Assembly (NCBI RefSeq): GCF_014646915.1
Contig: NZ_BMOE01000010.1
Span: 1-64,000 of the forward strand
Source: Deinococcus aquiradiocola
GTDB lineage: Bacteria; Deinococcota; Deinococci; Deinococcales; Deinococcaceae
DNA length: 64,000 nt
Direction of reading: 5' to 3'
Shown here: one piece after another, positions 9,521-18,563 of the stretch
Numbering within the stretch: position 1 is the stretch's first letter
How the letters are laid out: every line of letters begins with the position of its first letter
The notes under the pieces: model-generated
What the model was told of the DNA's origin: nothing
Seen by the model: only the letters and a program-made list of their open reading frames with translations
The model's database searches: none
Program-made: the position numbers and the translations under genes

Positions 9521-11038
9521 TCAGGGAATGAGGGCGGTGCAGGTGCCGCCCAGCTCGTCCCAGAGCGTGAAGGCCGCCCGCGCGCCCGGCGCGACGATCC
9601 CTTCGTCGTGCCAGCCTGCCGCGAGGGCCGGGCCGCGCGTGAAGGCGCGCAGCACGTCCTGCACGTCCAGCGCCTCGTGCGGCGCGAGCGGCAGGCCGTC
9701 GTCCGACAGGCGCGTCATGGCCGCCCGGAAGCCCGCCTGCACGTCCGGCGGCGCGACCGGCGCGTCCGACCCGAAGGCCAGCAGCGCGCCCGCGGCCTGC
9801 AGTGACCGGAACGCGTAACTCGCGCCTTCCAGGTGCGGGAGCAGCGCGCGGATCATGCTGCCGTCCGCCTGCAGGTGGATCGGCTGCGCGCTCACCGTCA
9901 GGCCCGCGAAGCGCGGCACGTCCTCGGGGCGCAGGTGCTGCGCGTGCTCCACCCGCAGGCGCAGGCCGCGCCGGGCCGCGAGGTCGCGCAGGTCGTCGTA
10001 GGCGTTCAGGACCTCGGTGTTCGCGCGGTCCCCGATGGCGTGCGTGACCGGTACGAAGCCCAGGTCGAGCGCCGCACGGCCCCGCTCGCGGATCACGTCC
10101 GGCGAGTCGAGCGCGATGCCGGTCCCGCTGCCGTCCGCGAAGCCCGGCCGGTGCAGCCACGCGGTCCGGCTGCCCAGCGCGCCGTCCGCGAAGAACTTCA
10201 CGCCTCCGAACTCGAACATCCCGCCCGAGCCGGGCCCCACGCCCAGGTCCCGCGCGAGGTGCAGCCGGTCGTGCGGCAGGCACGCCCACACGCGCAGCGG
10301 CAGCTCGCCGCGTGCCGCGAGGGCCGCCAGGGCGCGCGGCGCTTCCGGCCCCTCGAAGGCCATGGTGTGTGCCGACACGTACCCGCGCGCCGCGAGGTCC
10401 TGCGCGCCCGCCCGCGCCGCGTCCAGTGTCTGCGCGTCCGTCGGGGCGGGCAGCACGGCCGTCAGCAGGTCGCAGGCGTTCTCCAGCAGGATGCCGGTCG
10501 GCGTGCCGTCCGGACCGCGCACGATCTGCCCGCCGTCCGGGTCGGGCGTGCCCGCGTGGATGTTCGCGCGCCGCAGCGCTTCCGCGTTCGCCCAGGCGAG
10601 GTGCAGGTCCCGCGAGTACAGCAGCACCGGGTGGCGCGGCGCGGCGTCGTCCAGCAGGCCGCCCGGCGGGAAGTCGGTCAGGCCCAGCTCGCTGAGCAGG
10701 AACCCGCCGCCCTGCACCCAGCTGCCCTCGGGGAGCGCGGCGGCCCGCTCCTGCACGAGCCGCTGCACCTGCGCGACGCTGCTCACGCCGTGCAGCGGCA
10801 GCTGCGACAGCGAGAACCCGTACCCCACCAGGTGAATGTGCGCGTCCGCGAGGCCCGGCGTGAGCGTCAGGTCGCGGTGGTCGAGAACGCGGGCGCCCGG
10901 TGCGAGGGCGCGCACCTCCTCGCGCGTGCCGGTGGCGAGGACGCGTCCCGCCCCGACCAGCACCGCCTGCACCTCCGGGCGGTCGGGGTCGAGCGTCAGG
11001 GTGCGGGCCAGGATCACGGTCAGGTCAGGAGCAGCCAT
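9521..11038 (-). CDS. Amidohydrolase, YtcJ-like
   Basis: Metal-dependent hydrolase of 505 residues of the amidohydrolase superfamily, YtcJ/LAF3 branch. The beta-strand-1 metal motif is GLADAHIHL (about 62-70). The insertion GSWVQGGGF, the [16 protein letters not shown] block (about 330) and the final [22 protein letters not shown] segment (about 425-450) are typical of the group. Substrates of most members are unknown amides or ureas. TAGCCT six bases before the ATG and absence of a ribosome site indicate a leaderless gene. It converges on dinB and diverges from the HAD gene. Confidence 0.88.
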   Translation of the reverse strand: MAAPDLTVILARTLTLDPDRPEVQAVLVGAGRVLATGTREEVRALAPGARVLDHRDLTLTPGLADAHIHLVGYGFSLSQLPLHGVSSVAQVQRLVQERAAALPEGSWVQGGGFLLSELGLTDFPPGGLLDDAAPRHPVLLYSRDLHLAWANAEALRRANIHAGTPDPDGGQIVRGPDGTPTGILLENACDLLTAVLPAPTDAQTLDAARAGAQDLAARGYVSAHTMAFEGPEAPRALAALAARGELPLRVWACLPHDRLHLARDLGVGPGSGGMFEFGGVKFFADGALGSRTAWLHRPGFADGSGTGIALDSPDVIRERGRAALDLGFVPVTHAIGDRANTEVLNAYDDLRDLAARRGLRLRVEHAQHLRPEDVPRFAGLTVSAQPIHLQADGSMIRALLPHLEGASYAFRSLQAAGALLAFGSDAPVAPPDVQAGFRAAMTRLSDDGLPLAPHEALDVQDVLRAFTRGPALAAGWHDEGIVAPGARAAFTLWDELGGTCTALIP

Positions 11039-11145
11039 GCCTTCAGGCTAGAGCATCCGCGCGGGGGGCGGGCGAGTGCGTGCGGCACGCGTTCCCGTCA
11101 CGTGGCGCGTTCCGTTCCCTGACGCGCGCGCTCTACACTGCCCGC

Positions 11146-11802
11146 ATGCTCGACGCCCTGATCTTCGATTTCGACGGCACCATCCTGGACACCGAGACGC
11201 TGGAATTCCGACGCTGGGAGGGCCTGTACCGTCGGCACGGCCGGACGCTGGACCTGCGTGACTGGCAGACGGGGGTCGGCACCTGGGACGCCTTCGACCC
11301 GTGGCTGGGCCTGCCGGACGACGTGCAGGCCCGCCGCGAGGAGGTGCACGCCGAACTGCTCGCCGACCTGCACGACGACATCCGGGGAACGGACGTGCGG
11401 GCAGGCGTGCGCGACGTGTTCGTGCAGGCGCGCCGGGCGGGGCTGCGGCTCGCGCTGTGCACGAGCAGCTCGCACAGCTGGGTGGACCCGTGGCTCGCGC
11501 ATCACGGCCTGGAGGGCGTGTTCGAGGTGATGGCGACGCGGGACGACGTGGCGCGCGTCAAGCCGGACCCGGAACTGTACCTGCTGGCCTGCGAGCGGCT
11601 CGGCCTGCGTCAGGACCGCTGCCTGGCCGTCGAGGACTCCCTGAACGGCGCGACGGCGGCCGCCGCGGCCGGACTGCGCGTGCTGGTCGTCCCGAACGAC
11701 GTGACGGCCACCCAGGCGTTCCTGCCGGAGTGGGGGAGGGTGGACGGCTTCGAGGGCGGCCTGCAGGCCATGCTGCGCGCGGCAGGCGTCACGCTCCCCT
11801 GA
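11146..11802 (+). CDS. HAD superfamily phosphatase, beta-phosphoglucomutase-like
   Basis: Haloacid dehalogenase-fold hydrolase or mutase of 218 residues. Motif I is DFDGTILDT (8-16) with the nucleophile Asp8 and acid/base Asp10. A helical cap follows, then motif II CTSSSH, motif III lysine in VKPDPELY, and motif IV VEDSLNGATAAAAAG. This is the subgroup of small phosphosugar phosphatases and phosphoglucomutases; the substrate is not readable. TACACT lies six bases before the ATG with no ribosome site, so the mRNA is probably leaderless. It converges on the kinase gene. Confidence 0.9.
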   Translation: MLDALIFDFDGTILDTETLEFRRWEGLYRRHGRTLDLRDWQTGVGTWDAFDPWLGLPDDVQARREEVHAELLADLHDDIRGTDVRAGVRDVFVQARRAGLRLALCTSSSHSWVDPWLAHHGLEGVFEVMATRDDVARVKPDPELYLLACERLGLRQDRCLAVEDSLNGATAAAAAGLRVLVVPNDVTATQAFLPEWGRVDGFEGGLQAMLRAAGVTLP

Positions 11803-11835
11803 GCCGTGCCGGGAGGCGGGTGGCCGCGGCCTGCG

Positions 11836-12885
11836 TCACTTGCGGCGCTTGAAGGGGTTCCAGCTGCGCTTCTCGGGCTCCTGCGCGGGGCGGGCGGGGG
11901 CGGGCGATGGGGTGGGTGCGGCGGGCGCCGCCGGTCCGTGCCGTCCGACGCTGGCGCGTGTGACCGGCGTGACGGGCGCGGCAGGCGCGTCCGTTCCTTC
12001 ATTCAGTGCGCCCTGGTCGTCCGGCTGGCCGAGGCTGTGCAGCAGGCCCCGGCGCAGCTGGACGCTGTCCGGCCGGTCGGCGGGGCGTTTCGCGAGTGCC
12101 ATGTCGAGCAGCCGCGCGAGGTTCTTCGGGAGGCCCTCCACGTTCAGCGGGGCCGGGAAGTGCATCAGGTGCGACATCATCAGCGCCTCGTACGTCTCGG
12201 CGCGGTGCGGGCGCTCGCCGGTCAGCAGTTCGTACGCGAGCACCCCGAAGCTGTACACGTCGCTGGGCGGGCCGGTCATCTCGCCCTGGTACACCTCGGG
12301 CGCCATGTAGAAGGGGCTGCCGGACACCTGACCTCCCTGCGCCTGGAAGTACGTGCTCCCGAAGTCCCCCAGCGCCGCGCGGTACACGCCGGGCAGGCCG
12401 GTGCCTTCCAGGTACACGTTCTGCGTCTTGACGTCCTGATGCACCGCGTCGGAGGCGTGCAGGTACGCCATGCCGGACGCCACGTCCGCCAGGATCTGCA
12501 GCGCGGCCGTCAGGGACAGCGTCTCGGACGCGAGGTAACGGGCGAGCGTTCCGTCCGGGTAGTGGTGCATGGCGAGGTGACTGTCCGGCCCGAACGGCGT
12601 GCCCTCCAGGCCCTGCACGAGGTGCGGGTGCCGGAACTGCAGCGTGAGGCGCACCTCGTTCGCGAAGCGTTCGGCGGCCGCCTGGTCCGCCAGGGTGTCC
12701 GGCAGCGGGAGCTTCAGGGCGACGCGCGTTCCGGCCCGCACGGCGCGGACCGTGCCGGGCCCGTCCACGCCGGTCTTTTCCGCCAGGTACACGCGGGACG
12801 TGTTGCCGCGCCCCAGGCCGCGCACCAGGCGGTACCCGTTCATGACCGCCTCGTTGGGGGTGGGGTCGGACCCGCTCTGTGCCAT
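11836..12885 (-). CDS. Soluble Ser/Thr protein kinase (non-RD type)
   Basis: Eukaryotic-like protein kinase of 349 residues. The glycine loop GLGRGNTSRVYLAE (about 23), the ATP lysine in VALKLPLP (about 57), catalytic loop HQDVKTQN (about 148), metal motif GDFGST, and MAPEVYQGEM are all present. The catalytic loop has Gln where most kinases have Arg before Asp, so it is a non-RD kinase. The C-terminal 70 residues are Ala/Pro-rich and end in KRSWNPFKRRK, with no membrane helix, so it is cytoplasmic. TAGACT lies eight bases before the ATG. It is divergent from the LacI-type gene. Confidence 0.9.
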   Translation of the reverse strand: MAQSGSDPTPNEAVMNGYRLVRGLGRGNTSRVYLAEKTGVDGPGTVRAVRAGTRVALKLPLPDTLADQAAAERFANEVRLTLQFRHPHLVQGLEGTPFGPDSHLAMHHYPDGTLARYLASETLSLTAALQILADVASGMAYLHASDAVHQDVKTQNVYLEGTGLPGVYRAALGDFGSTYFQAQGGQVSGSPFYMAPEVYQGEMTGPPSDVYSFGVLAYELLTGERPHRAETYEALMMSHLMHFPAPLNVEGLPKNLARLLDMALAKRPADRPDSVQLRRGLLHSLGQPDDQGALNEGTDAPAAPVTPVTRASVGRHGPAAPAAPTPSPAPARPAQEPEKRSWNPFKRRK

Positions 12886-12999
12886 AGGTCCGCAGTCTAG
12901 CCCATGCCTGCCGGAGCGGCCCCTGCATCTGCCCGGACGGGGAAGGTCGGCAGGGGGGCGCGGATGCGTGGCGGGCGTCTTGTATTACACTGTCTGTGA

Positions 13000-14001
13000 A
13001 TGCACAAGCCGACCATCCAGGATGTCGCCCGGCGGGCGGGCGTAGGTGTCGGTACGGTCTCCCGTGTCCTGAACAACCACGCGGCCGTGCGCGCCAGTAC
13101 CCGCGAGTCGGTGCTGGGCGCCATCGCCGAACTGAACTACACGCCCAACCCGCACGCCCGCCGCATCGCGGGCGGCAAGTCGTACACCATCAGCGTGCTG
13201 CTGCCCGTCGTCACCACCGAGTTCTACGTGCGCCTGCTGGACGGCCTGGAGCACGCCTTCCAGGAGGCGCGGTACGACGTGGCGATCTTCCCGCTGCTGG
13301 ACCGGTCCCGGCTCGAACGGTACCTGGGGAGTCACACGCTGGCGTACCAGGCGGACGGACTGGTGATGGCGACGTACAACCTGACGCAGATGTTCCAGCA
13401 GGGCACGAACATCCGGCCGTACAGCGGCCCGACCGTGCTGGTGGACGCGTTCGCGGAGGGTGTGGACTGCGCGTACATGGACAACGTCCTGGGCGGGCGC
13501 GTGGCGGGCGAGTACGCCTCGCAGCTGGGCGGGCAGCTGTACGCGGTGTGGGTGGAGACGGAACTCGATCAGCTGTTCACCACGCGCGTCTTCGACGACC
13601 GCCGCAGCGGCTTCATGGAGGCGGTCGAGCAGGCGGGGCAGACGGTGCGCGGCGAGTACACGAGCAGCTTCGACTCCCTGAACGCCCGGATGGTGGCGGT
13701 GCAGCTCCTCGACGAGGCGGTGCTGCCCGCGACGGTGTTCGCGTCGGCGGACCTGCTGGCGGGCGCGCTGCTGGACGAGGCGCAGGCGCGTGGCCTGCAG
13801 CTGGGCCGGGACCTGCGCGTGATCGGCTTCGACGATCAGCCGTGGGCGCAGGGGCGGGGCCTGACGACGCTGCACCAGCCGGTCGAGGCGATGGGGTACG
13901 AGGCGGCGCAGCTGCTGCTGACGCGCCTGTCGGGGCACGAGGGGCCGCCGCGCGCGCGCCGCTTCGAGCCGAGGCTGGTCGTGAGGTCCAGCAGCCAGTA
14001 G
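13000..14001 (+). CDS. LacI-family transcriptional regulator
   Basis: Repressor-type regulator of 333 residues. The N-terminal helix-turn-helix and hinge (IQDVARRAGVGVGTVSRVLNN, then NYTPNPHARRIAGG, positions 5-60) are canonical LacI, and the rest is a periplasmic-binding-like ligand domain (for example VIGFDDQPWAQGRGLTTLHQP near 275). The effector is probably a sugar but no transport or sugar genes adjoin it. TACACT ends eight bases before the ATG, indicating a nearly leaderless transcript. It is divergent from the kinase. Confidence 0.92.
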   Translation: MHKPTIQDVARRAGVGVGTVSRVLNNHAAVRASTRESVLGAIAELNYTPNPHARRIAGGKSYTISVLLPVVTTEFYVRLLDGLEHAFQEARYDVAIFPLLDRSRLERYLGSHTLAYQADGLVMATYNLTQMFQQGTNIRPYSGPTVLVDAFAEGVDCAYMDNVLGGRVAGEYASQLGGQLYAVWVETELDQLFTTRVFDDRRSGFMEAVEQAGQTVRGEYTSSFDSLNARMVAVQLLDEAVLPATVFASADLLAGALLDEAQARGLQLGRDLRVIGFDDQPWAQGRGLTTLHQPVEAMGYEAAQLLLTRLSGHEGPPRARRFEPRLVVRSSSQ

Positions 14002-14159
14002 CGGCCGGGTGCCGGGCATTCACCAGCAGGACTTGAGGGATTTGCAGTCCGGGCTACTGCACAGGGTATTGGTGTCTTGTGTACACTGGGTTCAGAAGTC
14101 GTGCGGCTCCGGGTGATCCGGAGTGGAGTTTCGCGGTCTGCCGTGCCCAAGCGCTCACT

Positions 14160-14175
14160 TGTGAAAGCCTTCACA
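14160..14175 (+). promoter_or_regulatory. CRP-type operator upstream of NDH-2
   Basis: TGTGA-AAGCCT-TCACA matches the canonical CRP half-sites with the correct six-base spacer, with no mismatch in either arm. If TACACA at 14198-14203 is the -10, the centre lies about 42 bases before the start of transcription, the class II activator position. A second -10-like TACACT lies upstream at 14082-14087, and relative to it the site would be downstream and repressive. Confidence 0.55.
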
Positions 14176-14232
14176 CCGTCGTCCGGACCTCGAAGCCTAC
14201 ACACGCCCGTCGACCCGTCTAGGAGAATTGCC

Positions 14233-15372
14233 ATGAAAACCCTGATCCTCGGTGCTGGTTATGCCGGCCTTGCTGTTGCCACCAAACTCAAGCCCACCCC
14301 CGGCCTCGACGTCACCATGCTGGAACGCAACCCCTACCACACCTTCGAGACCCGCCTGCACGAGGCCGCCGCGCACAACACCAAGGTCACGCTGCCCCTC
14401 GCGCCGCTCCTCAAGGGCACCGGCGTCCAGATGGAGAACCTGACCGTCGAAGCCGTCGACCTCGACAAGAAGGAAGTCACCACCAAGGAAGGCAAGACCT
14501 TCACGTACGACACCCTCGTGGTGGGCCTCGGCTCCGTCACGAACTTCTACCGCATCCCCGGCCTCGCCGAGAACGCCACCGAACTCAAGGAACTCAAGGA
14601 CGCCGACGAGATCTTCGCCTTCGTCAACCGCGCCTTCGACGCCGCGTACACCGGCAGCCGCGACATCGTGGTCGGCGGTGCGGGCCTCACGGGCGTGGAA
14701 CTCGTGACGGAACTCGCGCAGCGCAACGAACTGCTCAGCAAGGAGCGCGGCCTGCCGCCCTTCTCCATCTACCTCGTCGAGGCCGGCCCCAAGATCCTCC
14801 CCGTCCTCGACGACGCCCTGCGCGGCAAGGCCCAGGCGACCCTCGACAGCTACGGCATCCAGACGCTCATCGGGCACCGCATCACGCAGGCCACCGAGAG
14901 CACCGTCACCGTGCAGACCGCCGACGGCCAGAGCCGCGAACTGCAGGCCGGCAAGATCATCTGGACGGGCGGCATTCAGGCGCGCGACATCGTCAAGGGC
15001 GAACGCCTCCAGAAGGGCCCCGGCAACCGCATCGTGGTGGACGCCACCCTGCGCGTCCCTGAGTACCCTGAGGTCTTCGTGGTCGGCGACATGGGCCTGG
15101 GCCTCAACCAGGACGGCAAGCCCGTCCCCACCACCGCGCAGCACGCGGGCCAGCAGGGCCGCCTGACCGGCAAGAACCTCATCCGCCTCGCGACCGGCGA
15201 GGAACTCAAGCCCTACGAACCCAACACCCTCGGCGAGTTCGTGTCGCTCGGCGGCCTGATGGCCGTCGGCTGGATGAAACTCCCCTGGAACCAGAAGCTC
15301 GCCATGACGGGCGGCCTCGCCCACGTCATGAAGCGCGCCTCCGAGTGGCGCTGGCGCAGCAGCATCAGCTGA
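14233..15372 (+). CDS. ndh: Type II NADH dehydrogenase (NDH-2)
   Basis: FAD-dependent, non-proton-pumping NADH:quinone oxidoreductase of 379 residues acting at the inner face of the membrane. The FAD-binding motif is LGAGYAGLAVATKL (5-18), the NAD-binding motif VVGGAGLTGVELVTELAQ (about 152), and VFVVGDMGLGLNQDGKPVPTTAQHAGQQG near 275-303 is the second FAD motif with the conserved quinone-side AQxAxQQG. The C-terminal amphipathic part (WMKLPWNQKLAMTGGLAHVMKRA) would attach it to the membrane. AGGAG lies seven bases before the ATG, and a CRP-type site lies in the leader. A strong hairpin terminator follows. Confidence 0.9.
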   Translation: MKTLILGAGYAGLAVATKLKPTPGLDVTMLERNPYHTFETRLHEAAAHNTKVTLPLAPLLKGTGVQMENLTVEAVDLDKKEVTTKEGKTFTYDTLVVGLGSVTNFYRIPGLAENATELKELKDADEIFAFVNRAFDAAYTGSRDIVVGGAGLTGVELVTELAQRNELLSKERGLPPFSIYLVEAGPKILPVLDDALRGKAQATLDSYGIQTLIGHRITQATESTVTVQTADGQSRELQAGKIIWTGGIQARDIVKGERLQKGPGNRIVVDATLRVPEYPEVFVVGDMGLGLNQDGKPVPTTAQHAGQQGRLTGKNLIRLATGEELKPYEPNTLGEFVSLGGLMAVGWMKLPWNQKLAMTGGLAHVMKRASEWRWRSSIS

Positions 15373-15393
15373 CCCCCAGCACCGCAGGCACAG

Positions 15394-15425
15394 GCAGGCC
15401 GCCCGGGAATCACCGGGCGGCCTGC
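15394..15425 (+). terminator. Hairpin terminator after NDH-2
   Basis: Thirteen-base-pair perfect stem GCAGGCCGCCCGG/CCGGGCGGCCTGC around GAATCA, 21 bases after the stop codon. No long T tract follows. Confidence 0.7.
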
Positions 15426-15517
15426 ACTTGCCAGCACCCTACCCGAATGCCCAGCGCGGCCACCCCCCCCACCACTCCCGGTGAGGGGAGGGGGCGGCGT
15501 GCGCTACCATTCACGGT

Positions 15518-16096
15518 ATGCTGCGCGGCGACCTCACCGAATTTGCGTTCCCGGCCATGCTCCAGATGCTCCTCAACGGCGGCCGCACCGGCCACCTCCG
15601 CATCCAGGGACAGGTGGACGGCGACCTGTGGCTCGACCAGGGCGAACTCGTGTACGCCCGCGCCCTGAACCGCCAGGGTCCCGAGGCGCTCACCGTCCTC
15701 GGCTGCGTGCAGAGCGGTGAACTGCTGTTCGAGGCCGGACAGACTGCCACCGAACGCAACCTCACGGCAGGCCGGGACGCCGTCCTGAGACAGCTGCTCG
15801 TCGACGAGTCCACCTGGAAACCCCTGCTGGAGGCCTTCCCCGACTGGACGCAGTGGCTGCGCTTCACGCCCCGCTGGACGGAACAGCAGCCGGTCAACCG
15901 CTACCAGTACCGCGCCCTGATGCTGGTGGGCCGCATGAGCGTGCGCGACATGGTGCAGCAGAGCGACCTGGGCGCCCGGCAGGTCCTCGCGCTGCTGTAC
16001 CCTTTCCGGCAGGCGGGCCTGATCGAACCGGTCCCCGCCCCGCCGCCCCGCACCGACACCGCCCCCGCCCCGCAGCGCCGAGGCGTCACCGAGTAA
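15518..16096 (+). CDS. DUF4388 domain protein
   Basis: Protein of 192 residues with an N-terminal DUF4388 domain (MLRGDLTEFAFPAMLQMLLNGGRTGHLRI, then GDLWLDQGELVYARALNRQGPEAL), common in Deinococcus and myxobacteria and often linked to gliding or signalling proteins. The C-terminal half (about 115-165) looks like a small winged helix (ALMLVGRMSVRDMVQQSDLGARQVLALLYPFRQAGLIEPV), ending in a proline-rich tail. The molecular role is unknown. TACCAT lies seven bases before the ATG. Its TAA stop is directly followed by a copy of the mosaic intergenic repeat. Confidence 0.8.
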   Translation: MLRGDLTEFAFPAMLQMLLNGGRTGHLRIQGQVDGDLWLDQGELVYARALNRQGPEALTVLGCVQSGELLFEAGQTATERNLTAGRDAVLRQLLVDESTWKPLLEAFPDWTQWLRFTPRWTEQQPVNRYQYRALMLVGRMSVRDMVQQSDLGARQVLALLYPFRQAGLIEPVPAPPPRTDTAPAPQRRGVTE

Positions 16097-16178
16097 CACG
16101 GTTTCGGGCTGAACTCCAGGAATTCAGCCGAGCGGAGCAGCAAGTACACAGCTGGGAACGGTCATCACCAGATGGAAT
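16097..16178 (+). repeat. Mosaic intergenic repeat, partial copy A
   Basis: Begins at the stop codon of the DUF4388 gene with ACGGTTTCGGGCTGAACTCC and contains the CTGAACTCC/GGAATTCAG stem followed by CCGAGCGGAGC, the same module seen after the MFS gene at 40775. The long second module of the full repeat is missing; the remainder is only weakly similar. Confidence 0.65.
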
Positions 16179-16216
16179 GAGCGCGGCCCGCACCGAATTC
16201 GGTGCGGGCCGCGCTC
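16179..16216. terminator. Perfect 38-base palindrome between convergent genes
   Basis: A fully symmetrical 19-base-pair inverted repeat centred on GAATTC (outer arms GAGCGCGGCCCGCACC). It lies between the DUF4388 gene and the convergent PpiD-like gene and would terminate from both sides, though with no loop of unpaired bases it may also be a protein site. Confidence 0.65.
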
Positions 16217-16251
16217 GTTCCGGTCGCCCCCGGCTGGGGGCGTGACCGGGT

Positions 16252-18135
16252 TTACTTGTTGCCGGGCGTGCTGGGCGTCTTGGTGTCGGGGGTGGTGCTG
16301 TTCGGGGTGGTGCCGGGTGTGGTGGACGTGCCGGGCGTGCTGGGCGTGGCGGCGGGTTTCTCGGCCGCGACACGCTTCGTCTGGTCGGCCAGCACCTGCG
16401 TCAGCAGGTCCTGCGTCTTGACGGTCTTCAGCTGCGCCTTCAGGTACGCGTTCGACGCCTCCTGCTTCTTCTGCGTGAGCAGCGTGTCGCTGATGGTGGA
16501 GCGCACCTCGTCGAGCGGCTTGACGCTGGCCTTCACGAGGTCCGTCACGTATGCCAGCGAGAACTTGCCGCCGTTGTCCACCACGTCGCTCAGGCTGCCC
16601 TCACCGGCCGCCTGCAGGCGACCCTCGGCGAACACGGCCTTGTCGAGCGGGTCGCTGAGCTTCTTGTCGCCCTCGGTCACGTCGCCGCGCTCGGACACGG
16701 TCGCGCCCGCCTTGCTGGCCAGCGCCGTGAAATCGCCGCTCCTGAAGTCCTGACGGAACGCGAGCGCCTGCTGCTTGTCCTTGAAGACGGCCTCGGTGAC
16801 GGTCGCCTTGGCGTTCGTCTGGAACTGCTTCTGGTTCGCGGCGTAGTACGCGGCCACGTCGGCGTCCGTCACCTTGACGTCCTTCGCGCCGTACGCGGTC
16901 AGGCCGGACAGCAGTTCGGCGCGGCTGCCGACCAGCGCGAGGTTCTGCTGCTTCACGATGACGGGCGCGGCGTACTGGCTGATGAGCTGCTGCACGATGC
17001 CGGGCTTCAGGTAGCTGTTCACGAGCGGCGCGGCCTGATCGGCGGGCGCCTGCTGCAGCAGCGCACTGAACTGCTGGTTGCCGACCACGCCGGACACCAC
17101 CTCGGCGTAGGGGATCTTGGTGCCGTCCACGACGGCCACGGTGGGGTTGCTGTACTTCCAGGTGCTGTCGACCACTTCGACTTTGGCGGCGCGCTTCAGG
17201 CCGTCGATCCACTGTTCGAGCGCCTGGTTCTTCAGTTCGGTGGTGACGGCGTCCGTCACGGCGCTCTTCGCTTCCGCGAAGCTCTTGGTGGCGGCCGGGA
17301 GGTACTTCTCGACCTTGACGATGTAGAACTTCCCGCCGCTCGTGACGACGTCCGTGAGGCCGCCCTTCGTGAGCGCGAAGGCGGCCGCGCCGACCTCGGT
17401 GGGCAGCGCCACCTGCGCGACGGCGCGCGGCGCGCCGTTCTCGACCGGGCCGAGCGCCCCGCCGCGTTCCTTGTTCTCGAGGCTGTTCGCGGTGGCGAGG
17501 GCCGCGAAGTCGCTGCCACCCTTGAGCTGCGCGAGCAGCGCGTCGGCCCTGGCCTTGGTGGCGACCACGATCTCGCGGCCCACGATACGAGCGTCGTTCT
17601 GGAAGGCCTGCGGGTTCAGCTGGTAGTACAGCTGCAGCTGCGCGTCCGTGGGTTTCGGCGCGGCGTCCTGTATGGCCTTCGCTTTCGCCTGGATGGCGAG
17701 CGAGCTGCGGACGTACTCGCGGTACGAGGAGTCGCTGAAGCCCGCCGTGCGAAGCGCGTCCGTCCAGGCCTTGTTGTCCGTCAGGTTGTTGCCCTGGCGG
17801 GTCTTGGTGACCTGTTCGTTCACGGCGGAACGCTCGATCTTCTGGTCCTTGGCCGCTTCCTTCAGGACCGCCTGGTTGATCTGCTGGTCCACGATCAGCG
17901 TCTTGAAGTCGTCACCGAGCACGCCGGTGGTGGCCTGACCGAGCACCGGGTTCTGCGTGCGGACGCTCTCCAGCTGCTGCGTGGTGACGGTCACGTCGTT
18001 GACCTTCAGGGCGGTGGTGCCCTGATTGCCGCTGTTCAGGTTGCTGAGTGCGGGCAGGAAGTTGAACAGCAGTCCTGCGACGACCGCGAGGGCGAAAAGC
18101 CCTAGCAGGACGCGAGTGGCGAGCTTCTTATTCAC
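16252..18135 (-). CDS. Membrane-anchored PpiD/SurA-like folding factor
   Basis: Protein of 627 residues: an N-terminal membrane helix (LGLFALAVVAGLLFNFLPAL, about 10-29), a SurA_N-like helical region (about 40-165), and two parvulin-like segments (about 180-290 and 430-530), then a Thr/Pro-rich tail. It should act on the outer side of the membrane as a chaperone for exported proteins. The first parvulin-like domain has GREIVVAT where active enzymes have HILV, and KFYIVKV where they have GYHIIKV, so both catalytic histidines are missing and isomerase activity is doubtful. Start is GTG with GGAGG eight bases upstream. Confidence 0.85.
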   Translation of the reverse strand: MNKKLATRVLLGLFALAVVAGLLFNFLPALSNLNSGNQGTTALKVNDVTVTTQQLESVRTQNPVLGQATTGVLGDDFKTLIVDQQINQAVLKEAAKDQKIERSAVNEQVTKTRQGNNLTDNKAWTDALRTAGFSDSSYREYVRSSLAIQAKAKAIQDAAPKPTDAQLQLYYQLNPQAFQNDARIVGREIVVATKARADALLAQLKGGSDFAALATANSLENKERGGALGPVENGAPRAVAQVALPTEVGAAAFALTKGGLTDVVTSGGKFYIVKVEKYLPAATKSFAEAKSAVTDAVTTELKNQALEQWIDGLKRAAKVEVVDSTWKYSNPTVAVVDGTKIPYAEVVSGVVGNQQFSALLQQAPADQAAPLVNSYLKPGIVQQLISQYAAPVIVKQQNLALVGSRAELLSGLTAYGAKDVKVTDADVAAYYAANQKQFQTNAKATVTEAVFKDKQQALAFRQDFRSGDFTALASKAGATVSERGDVTEGDKKLSDPLDKAVFAEGRLQAAGEGSLSDVVDNGGKFSLAYVTDLVKASVKPLDEVRSTISDTLLTQKKQEASNAYLKAQLKTVKTQDLLTQVLADQTKRVAAEKPAATPSTPGTSTTPGTTPNSTTPDTKTPSTPGNK

Positions 18136-18252
<117 letters not shown>

Positions 18253-18563
18253 GATGAACTCCACGACCCTGCCCCCAGAGGCGGGGTCGTGCTGTATGGC
18301 CCGGTGCTGGACGGCCTGGCCGCGGGGTGCGGCGCGCGGCCACGGAGAGTGAACGACACGGACGGGCGACTTGGCACGCGGGGAAGTCTAGCACGCCCAA
18401 AAACGCTCACATGAAGAAAGCGTAAGGTGTGAAAAGTCGCGTTCTGGCGCGCGTTTCGCGTCTCCCCGCACGCCCGTTTCGCGTCAGGTGCCGCACCGCC
18501 TGCACTCGCCTCGCCCCAGACCTTCTCACAATCGCTCGCGGGTGCCCGTGTCAGCCTGGGGCA
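18253..18563. other. Intergenic stretch without a gene
   Basis: Between tRNA-Arg and the SIS gene. It holds the tRNA terminator hairpin and otherwise no reading frame with a credible start. An A-rich patch (CACATGAAGAAAGCGTAAGGTGTGAAAAG, about 18409-18437 region) stands out against the GC-rich surroundings and could contain the promoter of the SIS gene, but no matching -35/-10 pair is clear. Confidence 0.5.
18262..18291 (+). terminator. Terminator after tRNA-Arg
   Basis: CACGACCC pairs with GGGTCGTG, with further GC pairs inside the loop, ten bases after the tRNA end. There is only a short TGT tail, so strength is uncertain. Confidence 0.65.
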
